Source: Arsenophonus sp045399315 | Lineage (GTDB): Bacteria; Pseudomonadota; Gammaproteobacteria; Enterobacterales; Enterobacteriaceae | Length of the DNA: 64,000 nt | Reading direction: 5' to 3' | Assembly: GCA_045399315.1 (NCBI GenBank) | Contig: DAYVGO010000023.1 | Span: forward strand, 1 to 64,000 | Shown: piece by piece, positions 1 to 9,283 of the stretch | Numbering within the stretch: the first letter of the stretch is position 1 | How the letters are laid out: the number at the start of each line of letters is the position of its first letter | Notes under the pieces: generated by a model | Seen by the model: the letters and a program-made list of their open reading frames with translations, nothing else | Told to the model about the DNA's origin: nothing | The model's database searches: none | Program-made: the position numbers and the translations under genes

Positions 1-2
1 AA

Positions 3-145
3 AGTCAAGTAGTTATTTCTACTTTTCCGTTGTACTAAGTTGCTAAAATCCACTACTGCTGATTCGTTCTACACTGACTCAGTGGGAGCGCATTATAGGG
101 GGTTTTACGCTGCTGGCAACCGTTATTTAAAAAATTCGTCTAATT
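3..145 (-). promoter_or_regulatory. rRNA operon promoter P1 (and start of P2)
   Basis: Read on the minus strand, TTGCCA (114-119) and TATAAT (92-97) are 16 bases apart and are followed by GCGCTCCCACT, the GC-rich discriminator typical of enterobacterial rRNA P1 promoters. The A/T-rich stretch at about 120-140 sits where an UP element would be. TTGACT at 3-8 matches the -35 box of a P2 promoter at the usual distance; its -10 would lie outside the window. In E. coli murI is directly followed by an rrn operon, so a 16S gene is expected just beyond the left edge. Confidence 0.85.
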
Positions 146-168
146 GATTTATATTTCAACGAATCTGC

Positions 169-1008
169 TTAAATAGATATTTTTTCTAACTGATTGAAAC
201 CCTTATTTACTAGTACCAGTATAAGTTTTTCAGCTTCAGCATCCATTTTAGTGCAATAAGCAATATTTTTACTTTTTGATAAAATTAAATTTTGATGATT
301 ATCTATCAACCAAACTGTTCGTCTTGCAATTGCAGCGCCAGAATCAATTAGTCTGGTTCCTTCATATAACACTTCTTTTAGTTCTTCTGCTAATAATGGG
401 AAATGTGTACAACCCAACACAATAGTATCAGGAGGCTCTTTCATTCTTAACCATGGCTTCACAATAGGCTCTAGTGCTTCTTTTGATATTATTTGACCAT
501 GAAGTTTTTTTTCTGCTAACTGAACTAATTCTAAAGAGGCGATCATCTCAACTTTACAATCAGTGGCAAATCGGTCAATCAGCTCTTTAGTATAGTTTCC
601 ATTAACTGTTACCTTCGTGGCTAATAATCCAATAATACCATTACGAGTTAATTTTGTTGCTGGTTTTATTGCCGGAACAACCCCAATGATTGGAAATGGA
701 AAATGCGCCCTTAAAGCCGGTAAACTAACAGTACTTGCCGTATTACAAGCAATAACTGCAATTGCCAAAGCGTGTTTTTGTTGCATTTGATCAATAAAGC
801 GAATAGTACGCTCAATAATAAACGCTACACTCTTCTCCCCATAAGGAAAAGCATCATTATCAAAAGCATAAATATAGTGTAGATCTGGCAATAACTGTCT
901 AATTTCATGGTAAATAGACAACCCACCGACGCCAGAATCGAAAATGAGAATAGTTGGGCGAACCGTTTTCAACTGAGCAGAGGTTACTTTTTTTATTTCA
1001 TTTTTCAT
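169..1008 (-). CDS. murI: Glutamate racemase MurI
   Basis: Cytoplasmic enzyme that converts L-glutamate to D-glutamate for peptidoglycan precursors. The 279-residue protein has the Asp/Glu racemase signatures: FDSGVGGLS near residue 23, the first catalytic cysteine in ACNTAS near residue 88, and the second in GCTHFPLL near residue 200. Length fits the family (285 in E. coli). The ATG at 1008 gives a slightly extended, family-typical N-terminus. The stop lies about 50 bases from an rRNA promoter on the same strand, the E. coli arrangement. The usual upstream neighbour btuB is absent. The gene looks intact, as expected for an essential wall-synthesis step. Confidence 0.96.
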   Translation of the reverse strand: MKNEIKKVTSAQLKTVRPTILIFDSGVGGLSIYHEIRQLLPDLHYIYAFDNDAFPYGEKSVAFIIERTIRFIDQMQQKHALAIAVIACNTASTVSLPALRAHFPFPIIGVVPAIKPATKLTRNGIIGLLATKVTVNGNYTKELIDRFATDCKVEMIASLELVQLAEKKLHGQIISKEALEPIVKPWLRMKEPPDTIVLGCTHFPLLAEELKEVLYEGTRLIDSGAAIARRTVWLIDNHQNLILSKSKNIAYCTKMDAEAEKLILVLVNKGFNQLEKISI

Positions 1009-1422
1009 TCATTTCATCACAATACTGAACAATATAGCTGATAAGAAAATTGTTAGTAAAAATAGTAAGCAGTAATTATACAGTAATAATAGATTGAATA
1101 AATCCATATGCAGTTGTAATAATTGTCAGCTTATTTTAAGACCATATTATAACTTATTTTTATTTTTGCATTACCAGCAAATATCAACGGCCTTAAACTT
1201 CACCATGCTTACTATCAATATCCGAAAAATCACATCTTAGGATAAAATCATTGGCCTGACGATCCATAAATCTTGTCTTAAAGCTAAATATCTTTTTCTG
1301 TTTCCTACAATCTCGCACTAGAAAATTTTTTATCAATATGAATCTGAATACATGCTAAATAATTTGTCAATAACCCAATACAACTCATAGTTAGCTGAAA
1401 AATTGAATATTTAAATAATATT
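1009..1422. other. Gene-free spacer where btuB is expected
   Basis: About 410 AT-rich bases between murI and the trmA relic. In E. coli btuB (the vitamin B12 outer-membrane receptor) lies here. I find no readable BtuB fragment in any frame, so the gene appears deleted or eroded beyond recognition. The murI promoter must lie here, but I see no box good enough to mark. Confidence 0.6.
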
Positions 1423-2435
1423 ATGCTGCTTTTTCAGGCATCTAAGCCGGAAATTTTTCGCTCTGATGTTTCTCACTATAGAATGCGCACTGAATTTCGT
1501 ATCTGGCATGAAAAACAGGATTTATTTCATATTATGTTTGATCAAAAGACTAAACAACGAATAAAAATTGATCAATATACCTATTGCTTGTAAATTAATT
1601 AATCGAGCTATGGTCACTGTAATTCCATTAATTAAAACTGAACCGGTTTTACGTCATAAACTTTTCCAAATAGATTATTTATCAACCTTAAGTAATAAAA
1701 TTATTATTTCATTAACTTACCATAAAAAATTAGATGAAGAATGAATTGAGCAAGCTACACAATTACGTAGTACTCTAATTAAACAAGGTTTTGATATACA
1801 AACTCATTGGCCGTGCGGCAAAAACAAAAATTATATTAGAACGGGATTATATTGATAAAATATTACTTATATTGTAGGTAAGCCAATTATCTATCGCCAA
1901 ATTGAAAATAGTTTTACCTAACCTAATGCAGCAATAAATATTAAAATGTTAGAGTGGACGCTTGATATTACTAAAAATTCAAAAGGAGATTTACTTGAGC
2001 TATATTGTGGAAATAGTAATTTTTCTATCGCACTAGCGCAAAATTTTAATCTAGTACTAGCAACTAAAATCGTAAAACCCTCCGTAGCTGCAGCTCAATA
2101 TGATATTGAAGCTAATAAAATTTATAATATAAAAATTATCCGAATGTCTGCTGAGGATTTTGCTCAAGCAATACAAGGTAAACGTCAGTTTAAGCGCCTG
2201 GCAGGGGTCGATTTAACTAGTTATCAATGTGAAACTATTTTAATTGATCCACCTCGCTGTTGATTTAGATGAAAAAATGCTTGAATTGGTACAAAAATAT
2301 CCGCGTATTCTTTATATATCTTGTGATCCTGATACACTTTGTGAAAATCTTAACATACTCAATAAAACCCATGAAATTGATCAATTCCCTTATACCCATC
2401 ATATTGAATGTGGTGTTTTACTCAAAAATAAATAA
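1423..2435 (+). pseudogene. trmA: trmA relic, tRNA (uracil-5-)-methyltransferase
   Basis: TrmA makes ribothymidine at position 54 of tRNA. The frames can be followed in pieces: the N-terminal part (EIFRSDVSHYRMRTEFRIW) from 1423 breaks by frameshift near 1580; the next piece (PVLRHKLFQIDYL) has an in-frame TGA near 1742 and further shifts near 1810-1860. The S-adenosylmethionine domain (LLELYCGNSNFSIALAQNF) is open from 1946, and another break at 2257-2263 falls right after the DPPR motif. The C-terminus (YILYISCDPDTLC-like, ending HIECGVLL) is in a third frame and lacks about six residues. The N-terminal 25 or so residues of the family are missing. Gene order (murI, trmA, fabR) matches E. 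coli. It cannot make an active enzyme. Confidence 0.93.
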
Positions 2436-2491
2436 ATTTAAATGATATAAAAATAAATACTAGCAATTTTAGGCTTACGGCAAAAAATTAT

Positions 2492-3133
2492 TTATAATTT
2501 GTTATTATGTTTTTCCTGTTCGCGACGATACCAATAATAAGCTCCCCTTGCGATCATTCTAAGTTGCAAAACTAACCGTTCTTCCAAACGCTGCTTTTTT
2601 TCCTGATCGATATCTAATGCTTCCGCTCCCGCACTAAATACAATAGTCACCATGGCTTCTGCTTGTATTTCAGTAAAATACCTGGGCATATTACTTTCTT
2701 GTTGCAAATAATCCGCTAATTCAGCAATAAAATGCTGAATTTCTCTGGCTACCGCTGCACGAAATTCAGCAGATGTACCTGAACGTTCACGCAGTAATAA
2801 TCGAAAAGCATTAGGATTATTACCAATAAATTCCATAAAAGTAGCAACAGACGTTCGAATGACACTGCCACCTTTTGCAATACGCTGTCGTGCTTGACGC
2901 ATTAGCTGACGGAGCATAAGACCGCTTTCATCAACCATCGTCAATCCTAATTCATCAACATCACGAAAATGTCGATAAAAAGAAGTCGGTGCAATACCTG
3001 CTTCTCGAGCAACTTCACGTAGGCTAAGACTAGTAAAGCTTCGCTCAGTACTCAGTTGACTAAAAGCCGCTTCTATCAGAGAACGACGTGTTCTTTCTTT
3101 TTGTTTTGCTCTGACTCCTGTAATATTACTCAC
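2492..3133 (-). CDS. fabR: TetR-family regulator FabR
   Basis: FabR represses fabA and fabB and so sets the unsaturated to saturated fatty acid ratio in membrane lipids. The 213 residues are almost collinear with E. coli FabR: a TetR helix-turn-helix at about residues 20-60 (SLREVAREAGIAPTSFYRHF) and a conserved ligand domain ending in AYYWYRREQEK. The start chosen is the ATG at 3133, which adds a few residues (MSNIT) before the E. coli-like MGVRAQQKE equivalent; an internal start a few codons in is possible. It is divergent from sthA, as in E. coli. The usual downstream partner yijD is absent. It appears intact. Confidence 0.95.
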   Translation of the reverse strand: MSNITGVRAKQKERTRRSLIEAAFSQLSTERSFTSLSLREVAREAGIAPTSFYRHFRDVDELGLTMVDESGLMLRQLMRQARQRIAKGGSVIRTSVATFMEFIGNNPNAFRLLLRERSGTSAEFRAAVAREIQHFIAELADYLQQESNMPRYFTEIQAEAMVTIVFSAGAEALDIDQEKKQRLEERLVLQLRMIARGAYYWYRREQEKHNNKL

Positions 3134-3345
3134 CGTAATTAATATACCTCATCGATAATAATGCAGCTAGGTCACTATACCAAATTTTACAGATTTGCAG
3201 TGTCCTTAAATTTAACTAGTATATAAAGAATTTCTATTTATTTATTAAAATGTAAAGCATAAATCTTATGTTTAAACGTGATTAAATAAGATAATGTTAA
3301 GATAGCGTTATTTATTCGTATTTACATAATAATAGGTTATACCGA

Positions 3346-4743
3346 ATGCCACAGATTCAATTTGATACTATCGTTATTGGTTCCGGCCCTGGCGGAGAAG
3401 GTGCCGTGATGGGGTTGGTAAAACAAGGGAAAAAAGTCGCAGTCATTGAACGTTACAATAAAATTGGTGGTGGTTGTACCCACTGGGGAACTATTCCGTC
3501 AAAAGCTCTTCGGCACGCGGTTAGTCGAATCATTGAATTTAATCAAAATCCATTATACAGTGATAAATCCAAGCTTTTGCGAACCTCTTTCTCTAAGATC
3601 CTTAAGCAAGCTGAGACCGTAATCAATCAACAAGCAAATATGCGACAAGGATTTTACGAACGAAATGGCTGTACCATGTTTGCTGGTGAAGCCTCGTTTA
3701 TTGACGAACATGCATTAAAAGTCGTTTATAATGATGGCACCAACGAAACATTATCTGCCAAAAAAATCATTATCGCTACCGGTTCTCGCCCTTATTGTCC
3801 ACCCGATGTCGATTTTCAGCATTCACGCATTTACAATAGTGATTCAATTTTGACGCTCAAACATGAACCACAACACATAATTGTTTATGGTGCCGGGGTA
3901 ATTGGTTGTGAATATGCATCAATTTTTAGAGGGTTAGATGTAAAAGTTGATCTTATTGATACCCGTGATCACCTTCTCTCCTTTCTAGACCAAGAAATGT
4001 CAGACGCTTTATCATACCATTTTTGGAATAGTGGTATTGTTATTCGGCATAATGAAGAATATGAAAAAATTGAAGGAACAGATGATGGTGTAATTATTCA
4101 TCTAAAATCAGGTAAGAAGATTAAAGCCGATTGTCTATTATATGCCAATGGTCGTACAGGGAATACTGATAATCTAAATTTAGAAAACATCCCTATTCCT
4201 GTTGATAATAGGGGCCTGATTAAAGTTGATGCAACCTATCGTACCCACAATGAAAATATCTACGCTGTCGGCGATGTTATTGGCTACCCAAGTTTAGCTT
4301 CAGCGGCTTATGATCAAGGTCGTCTCGCTGCCCGTGCGATAACAACAGGCCATAGCGATACACATTTAATTGAGGATATTCCAACGGGTATTTACACCAT
4401 TCCAGAAATTAGTTCTGTTGGTAAAACAGAACAACAATTGACTGCCATGAAAATTCCATATGAGGTCGGGCGCGCTCAATTTAAACACTTAGCCAGAGCT
4501 CAGATAGCAGGGATTAATGTTGGAAGTTTAAAGATCCTATTTCATCGCGAAACATTAAAAATCCTAGGTATTCACTGCTTCGGTGAACGGGCAGCAGAAA
4601 TTATTCATATTGGTCAAGCAATTATGGAGCAAAAAGGTGAAGGTAATACTATTAAATATTTCGTTAATACTACCTTCAATTATCCAACTATGGCAGAAGC
4701 ATTTCGGGTTGCCGCACTTAATGGGTTAAACCGGCTATTTTAA
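3346..4743 (+). CDS. sthA: Soluble pyridine nucleotide transhydrogenase SthA
   Basis: Cytoplasmic flavoprotein that reoxidises NADPH with NAD+. The 465 residues show the FAD-binding GSGPGGEG near residue 12, the SthA-specific CTHWGTIPSKALRH around residue 45 (one cysteine replaced compared with disulfide reductases, so no redox disulfide), a second Rossmann fold (VYGAGVIGCEYASIF) near residue 183, the FAD motif YAVGDVIG near residue 308 and a dimerisation domain ending in NYPTMAEAFRVAALNGLNRLF. Length matches E. coli (466). Transcribed divergently from fabR across a 212-base spacer, convergent with oxyR 35 bases downstream. It appears intact. Confidence 0.96.
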   Translation: MPQIQFDTIVIGSGPGGEGAVMGLVKQGKKVAVIERYNKIGGGCTHWGTIPSKALRHAVSRIIEFNQNPLYSDKSKLLRTSFSKILKQAETVINQQANMRQGFYERNGCTMFAGEASFIDEHALKVVYNDGTNETLSAKKIIIATGSRPYCPPDVDFQHSRIYNSDSILTLKHEPQHIIVYGAGVIGCEYASIFRGLDVKVDLIDTRDHLLSFLDQEMSDALSYHFWNSGIVIRHNEEYEKIEGTDDGVIIHLKSGKKIKADCLLYANGRTGNTDNLNLENIPIPVDNRGLIKVDATYRTHNENIYAVGDVIGYPSLASAAYDQGRLAARAITTGHSDTHLIEDIPTGIYTIPEISSVGKTEQQLTAMKIPYEVGRAQFKHLARAQIAGINVGSLKILFHRETLKILGIHCFGERAAEIIHIGQAIMEQKGEGNTIKYFVNTTFNYPTMAEAFRVAALNGLNRLF

Positions 4744-4778
4744 CCAAATAAAATCCAATATTAGTAGTAAGTAAGCAA

Positions 4779-5681
4779 TTAATTGTTACTATAATATCGA
4801 TGCATTTGTTTACGAATTGTCTCTGCAAACTGTTCATGACAACTTCTAAGCGGTGAACCAGGACGATAAACTAAAACCACTGAACGTGAAGGAACGGGGT
4901 TAATACAATCAAGATAATAGACGCCCTCACGTTTTATCTCTTTCGGTACAGATAAATCTGGCAAAAGTGTTATACCGTTACCTGCGGCTACCATATTACG
5001 TAATGTCTCCAAACTGGTAGCACGAAAGTGTGTGTCATCTTTTGCCCCAACTTGGAAACAATATCCCATTGCATGATCACGTAAACAGTGACCATCCTCC
5101 AGCATAAGCAATTTTTGCCCAACAAGCTCACGCATTTCAATTTCCTTACGATTTAGCCATGGATGCCCTTCATAAATTGCTAATCGCATTGGTTCCTCAT
5201 AAAGAAGAATTTCAATAAAAGCTTCTGTCTCTTTAACTTGAGCTAATATTGCGCAATCAAGTTTGCCATTATTTAATTGCGCCAAGAGATGGTGTGTTTG
5301 CGCTTCATGTAAATACATTTCCAGTTTAGGAAATAAACGATGTAATTCTGGAATGATGTGAGGCAAAAGATAAGGGCCAATAGTAGGAATTAATCCTATA
5401 TGTAACGGACCTGACATACTTTCACCTTGTAACGAAGCCATTTCCTGTAATATCTTAACTTCTCGTAATATCGTTCTGGCCTGTTCAACCAATAATAATC
5501 CCTGCTGAGTAAACAGAACCTTTCGGCTCGTTCGTTCTAATAACATAACACCTAAATCGTCTTCCAATTTACGAATTTGGCCACTTAAGGTCGGTTGACT
5601 AACATGGCAGGCATCTGCAGCACGCCGAAAATGCTTATGCTCAGCTAATGCAACAAGGTACTCCAAATCACGAATATTCAT
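4779..5681 (-). CDS. oxyR: Hydrogen peroxide sensor OxyR
   Basis: LysR-type activator of peroxide defence. The 300-residue protein has the N-terminal winged helix-turn-helix (residues 1-60, including DACHVSQPTLSGQIRKLE) and the redox loop GHCLRDHAMGYC, whose two cysteines are nine residues apart and correspond to Cys199 and Cys208 of E. coli OxyR, so the disulfide switch is preserved. The C-terminus is a few residues shorter than in E. coli (305). In E. coli argCBH precedes oxyR; here that interval (5682-6292) has no gene. I could not recognise an oxyS RNA in the upstream spacer. Confidence 0.96.
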   Translation of the reverse strand: MNIRDLEYLVALAEHKHFRRAADACHVSQPTLSGQIRKLEDDLGVMLLERTSRKVLFTQQGLLLVEQARTILREVKILQEMASLQGESMSGPLHIGLIPTIGPYLLPHIIPELHRLFPKLEMYLHEAQTHHLLAQLNNGKLDCAILAQVKETEAFIEILLYEEPMRLAIYEGHPWLNRKEIEMRELVGQKLLMLEDGHCLRDHAMGYCFQVGAKDDTHFRATSLETLRNMVAAGNGITLLPDLSVPKEIKREGVYYLDCINPVPSRSVVLVYRPGSPLRSCHEQFAETIRKQMHRYYSNN

Positions 5682-6292
5682 GCCTACTCCTTCCCTAATA
5701 GAAATTTGATAGAATCAACCTATTTATTTATCATAATGGATCCAGTTTTCCTATCAACGAAAAAATTCGGCAATAAAATTTATTTTTATAATTCAGATAA
5801 AAAAGAAATTAAACTTTTTTACGGTGAGTTAGTTATCAGCTAATCACTATTTGTACTAAGCGACTAGAATTGCGCAATTAACTTATGACCATGAACCACT
5901 GCCTCAACTTTACTTTTATTGAAACCCAGACTCACTAACTATCGATTGTACACATCACCGATAAAAACTTCACTGAATTTTTATGATCAAATTAATAGTT
6001 ATTTCTTAATTTAAATCTAATTATTGCAATAAATATTTTATCAACAATATGATTAAGTTACAGCAAGCAGCCGATAAAAGTTAAATAACATCATTATAGC
6101 GAAATATATTAATTGGACGATCCTAAAAACTATTAATTTCTTTTATTACTGTCTATTGTTGTTATTGGCTAAAGCTAAACTTTAGTATTATTAGCCTACT
6201 CGTTAATAAATCTTGCACACTGAACTAATAATCATGGTATTTGTTCATAAAAAATGCCTCAATATAAATCTTAGTCATTAAGGCTGGCAATA
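5682..6292. other. Gene-free spacer, scar of argCBH
   Basis: About 610 AT-rich bases between oxyR and the argE relic, without a readable frame. In E. coli argC, argB and argH occupy this interval between argE and oxyR; no fragment of them is recognisable here. It must contain the oxyR promoter, and once held the divergent arginine promoter with ArgR boxes. I see no clear ArgR box. Confidence 0.6.
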
Positions 6293-7426
6293 GTGAAAAC
6301 TAAATTACCTACATTTATTGAGTTATATCGTCAATTAATTGCCACATCATCAATTAGTTCTGTCGATGTAAATCGAGATCAAAGTGAAACATTAATTAAC
6401 CTACTGGTAGAATGGTTAACAACGCTAAGCTGTAAAATAAACATTCAACTAGTGCCTGATACTCGCCATAAATTCAATTTATTAGCTACTTTTGTCAAGG
6501 AGAAGGCGGATTACTGCTCTGTGGGCATACAGATACTCTTCCTTTTGATGACGGACACTGGACAAAAGATCCCTTTCAATTAACAGAGTATAGCAACAGA
6601 TTATATAGCTTGTGCACGGCTGATATAAAAGGCTTCTTCGCTTTTATTATTGACGTCTTACGCAACATCGATATTAATCAGTTATAGTATCCCATTTATA
6701 TTCTGACAACCGTTGATGAAGAAACAACCATGGCAGGGGCACGTTATTTTGCTACCAATACTGCAATTCAGCCTGAATTGGTCATTATTAGTGAACTAAA
6801 TTAGTGAACTAACCTCATTGCAAACAATTCGTACTCACAAAGGGCATATTGCAAATACAATTCGTATTACCAGTCAATCAGGTCATTCAAGTGATTCAGA
6901 ACAAGGTATCAATGTGATTGAATTGATGCATGAAACAATTAGTCAGTTAATAATGCTTAGAAATAGACTAAAAACCGATTACCACAACAAGGCTTTTGAT
7001 ATTCCCTATCCAACAATGAATCTTGGATATATTCATGGTGGTGAGGCAGTAAATCGAATTTGTGACTGTTGTGAATTACATATAGATATTCGCTCACTAC
7101 CTGGGTTATCATTACAAAATTTGGACGAATTGTTGCATACCGCACTTAAACCAATCAAACATCGTTGGCCTGATCGCTTAACTATTGAGCTATTACATCC
7201 CCCACTTCCAGGCTTTGAATGCCCAATAAATCATAAGATGGTAAAAGTAATTGAAAATTTATTAAATAAGCAGGCTGCAACCGTTAATTACTGCACCGAA
7301 GCACTGTTTATTCAAACGCTATGCCCAACATTAATATTAGACCCAGGCTCGATAAAACAAGCTCATCAACCGGATGAATTTATTGAACTTAAATATATAA
7401 AACCGACAATTGAATTAATTTCATAA
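6293..7426 (+). pseudogene. argE: argE relic, acetylornithine deacetylase
   Basis: ArgE removes the acetyl group from N-acetylornithine in arginine synthesis. The N-terminus (GTG start, KLPTFIELYRQLIATSSIS) is open to about residue 70, then frameshifts in the metal-binding region: the HTDT-containing segment continues in another frame (LCGHTDTLPFDDGHW, about 6515-6560). Further stops interrupt the middle, for example near 6685 and 6800. The C-terminal half is open from about 6818 (QSGHSSDSEQG, NRICDCCELHIDIRSLPG, NYCTEALFIQTLCP) to 7426. The last dozen or so residues of the E. coli protein are also missing. The neighbouring argCBH genes are gone, so the whole arginine locus is lost. Confidence 0.93.
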
Positions 7427-7506
7427 ATGATATCCTATTTTTGCTTGAAAAAATAAACCACTAAATAGGAAACCGTGAAGAAAGCTTGGTGTCCACTTTA
7501 CCGATT

Positions 7507-7556
7507 TGCACTATAATTGTACATTCTCCCGACTTAAATCGCATTAAAATGGTGCA
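7507..7556 (+). promoter_or_regulatory. NtrC binding sites upstream of glnA
   Basis: Two 17-base sites resemble the NtrC consensus TGCAC-N7-GTGCA. The upstream one, TGCACTATAATTGTACA (7507-7523), has one mismatch in the right half. The second, CGCATTAAAATGGTGCA (7540-7556), has two mismatches in the left half. They lie a little over 100 bases upstream of the sigma-54 promoter at 7629-7645, the enhancer arrangement of E. coli glnA. Both sites have drifted slightly, consistent with loss of selection. Confidence 0.75.
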
Positions 7557-7628
7557 ATATATGATTCAATTTATAACTATTTAGCTAATAAATTATTCAA
7601 AAAGCATTTATTCTCAGACTTAAAAATT

Positions 7629-7645
7629 TTGGCATGATTTCTGCT
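7629..7645 (+). promoter_or_regulatory. Sigma-54 promoter of glnA (glnAp2 type)
   Basis: TTGGCATGATTTCTGCT has the invariant GG at -24 and GC at -12 with the correct spacing, and resembles the E. coli glnAp2 promoter. It lies 71 bases before the glnA start codon, which has a good ribosome binding site (CCAGGAGAAT, about 7703-7712). The promoter has kept its key bases although the gene behind it is broken. Confidence 0.85.
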
Positions 7646-7716
7646 TATATAATTAACAAAACCTGATAACTTTTTGCCAATATTGTTTAAAATAGGATCC
7701 AACCAGGAGAATCTTT

Positions 7717-9137
7717 ATGTCTGTTGAGCATGTTTTAGCCATGCTCAAAGAGCACCATGTTAAATATATTGACCTACGCTTTACTAATACCAGGGGCAAA
7801 GAACAACATATCACTATCCCTGCTCACCAAATCGACGAATATTTCTTCCAAGAAGGTAAAATGTTTGACGGCTCCTCTATTGCTGGTTGGAAAGGAATTA
7901 ACGAATCCGACATGATGCTTATGCCTGATCCAGAGACGGCTGTGTTAGATCCTTTTTTAGCGATTTGACCCTTATTATTCGCTGTGATATCCTGGAACCT
8001 AACACCCATACCATACCCATGATGATATGATGAGGGGTATGAACGCGATCCGTGTTCAACCTCCAAACAGGCCGAGAATTTCCTATGTAGTAGTGGTATC
8101 GCAGATACTGTACTATTTGGACCTGAACCTGAATTCTTTGTGTTTGATGATATTTGCTTTAGCAACAATATTGCTGGTGCTTATTATCATATTGAAGCAG
8201 CCTGGAATTCTGGTGCACGTTATGAAGATAGCAATAAGGGTCATCGCCCAAGAGTTAAAGGCGGTTATTTTCCTGTTCCACCGATTGATTCTTCACAAAA
8301 TATGCGTTCCGCCATGTGTTCCACCATGGAAAAAATGGAATTAATTGTCGAAGCTCACCACCATGAAGTCGCCACCACAGGCCGAAACGAGATCACTACC
8401 CGTTTCAATGCCATGACAAAAAAAGCCGATGAAACGCAAACATACAAATATGTGGTTTATAATATCACCCATTCTTTTGGCAAAACGACAACATTTATGC
8501 CCAAACTTCTAGTTGGTGATAACGGCTCTGGCATGCACTGCCATATGTCGCTGGAAAAAAATGGTACCAATTTGTTTGCCGGTAATAAGTATAGTGGCTT
8601 GTCTGAAATAGCACTTTATTATATTGGTGAGATTATTAAACATGCGTGTGCTTTAAATGCATTTACCAATCCGACAACCAACTCCTATAAGCGTCTGGTG
8701 CTTGGTTTTGAAGCACCAGTCATGTTGGCCTATTCTACACTTAGTCGTTCAGCTTCTATTCGCATTCCAATGGTTGTCAATCCTAGAGCATCACATATTG
8801 AAGTACGTTTTCCAGACCCGGCAGCCAATCCATACTTAGCCTTTGCAGCACAATTAATGACAGGTCTGGATGGAATTATTAATAAAATTCACCCTGTGAA
8901 GTAATGGATAAAAATTTATATGATTTGCCAGCGGAAGAAGCACAAGAGATCCCAACCGTTGCTAGTTCACTTGAAGAAGTATTACATGCCTTGGATGTCG
9001 ATCGTGAATTTTTAAAACGTGATGAAGTATTTACTGATGAAACGATCGAAGCTTATATCAACTTATTAAAAGATGATGCTCAACGTATTCGGATGGCACC
9101 TCATCCGTTAGAGTTTAAAATGCACTACAGCGTATAA
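7717..9137 (+). pseudogene. glnA: glnA relic, glutamine synthetase
   Basis: Glutamine synthetase type I joins ammonia to glutamate. The sequence aligns along its full length with the roughly 469-residue family but needs at least three frame changes. The first segment (EHVLAMLKEHHVKYIDLRF to DPFLA) ends at a stop at 7969 after a one-base loss. The next stretch (TLIIRCDILEP) breaks again near 8030. The central catalytic part is open from about 8035 to 8904 (VKGGYFPVPP, VEAHHHEVATTG, NGSGMHCHMS, NPTTNSYKRL). A one-base deletion at about 8896 ends it, and the C-terminus resumes at 8904 with the adenylylation-site region NLYDLP. No complete enzyme can be made without several frameshifts. Confidence 0.94.
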
Positions 9138-9253
9138 TAAGGCATTCTCCGCTGAGTATTTTTTGTTGTGTAATACTTACCTCATCTTTTAATGGGTTTT
9201 TTCTGCATAATAATTGAACAAAATTGATTGGTTTATACTCAAATATGTTAATA

Positions 9254-9270
9254 TGCACTAAAAAGGTGCA
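9254..9270 (+). promoter_or_regulatory. NtrC site in front of glnL
   Basis: TGCACTAAAAAGGTGCA is a perfect TGCAC-N7-GTGCA NtrC site located 13 bases before the GTG start of the glnL relic. In E. coli NtrC bound at this position represses the internal glnL promoter. The site is intact although both glnL and glnG are broken. Confidence 0.85.
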
Positions 9271-9283
9271 CGAGTAAGATCAA

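Noticed and set aside
4770..4791. Inverted repeat between sthA and oxyR as terminator
   Set aside because: Short A/T-only stem overlapping the oxyR stop with no T-run.
6957..7145. Minus-strand open frame inside argE
   Set aside because: Antisense shadow; no similarity to known proteins and overlaps the readable ArgE segment.
8027..8344. 105-residue open frame inside glnA
   Set aside because: Out-of-frame shadow of the glutamine synthetase relic; the homologous residues are read in another frame.
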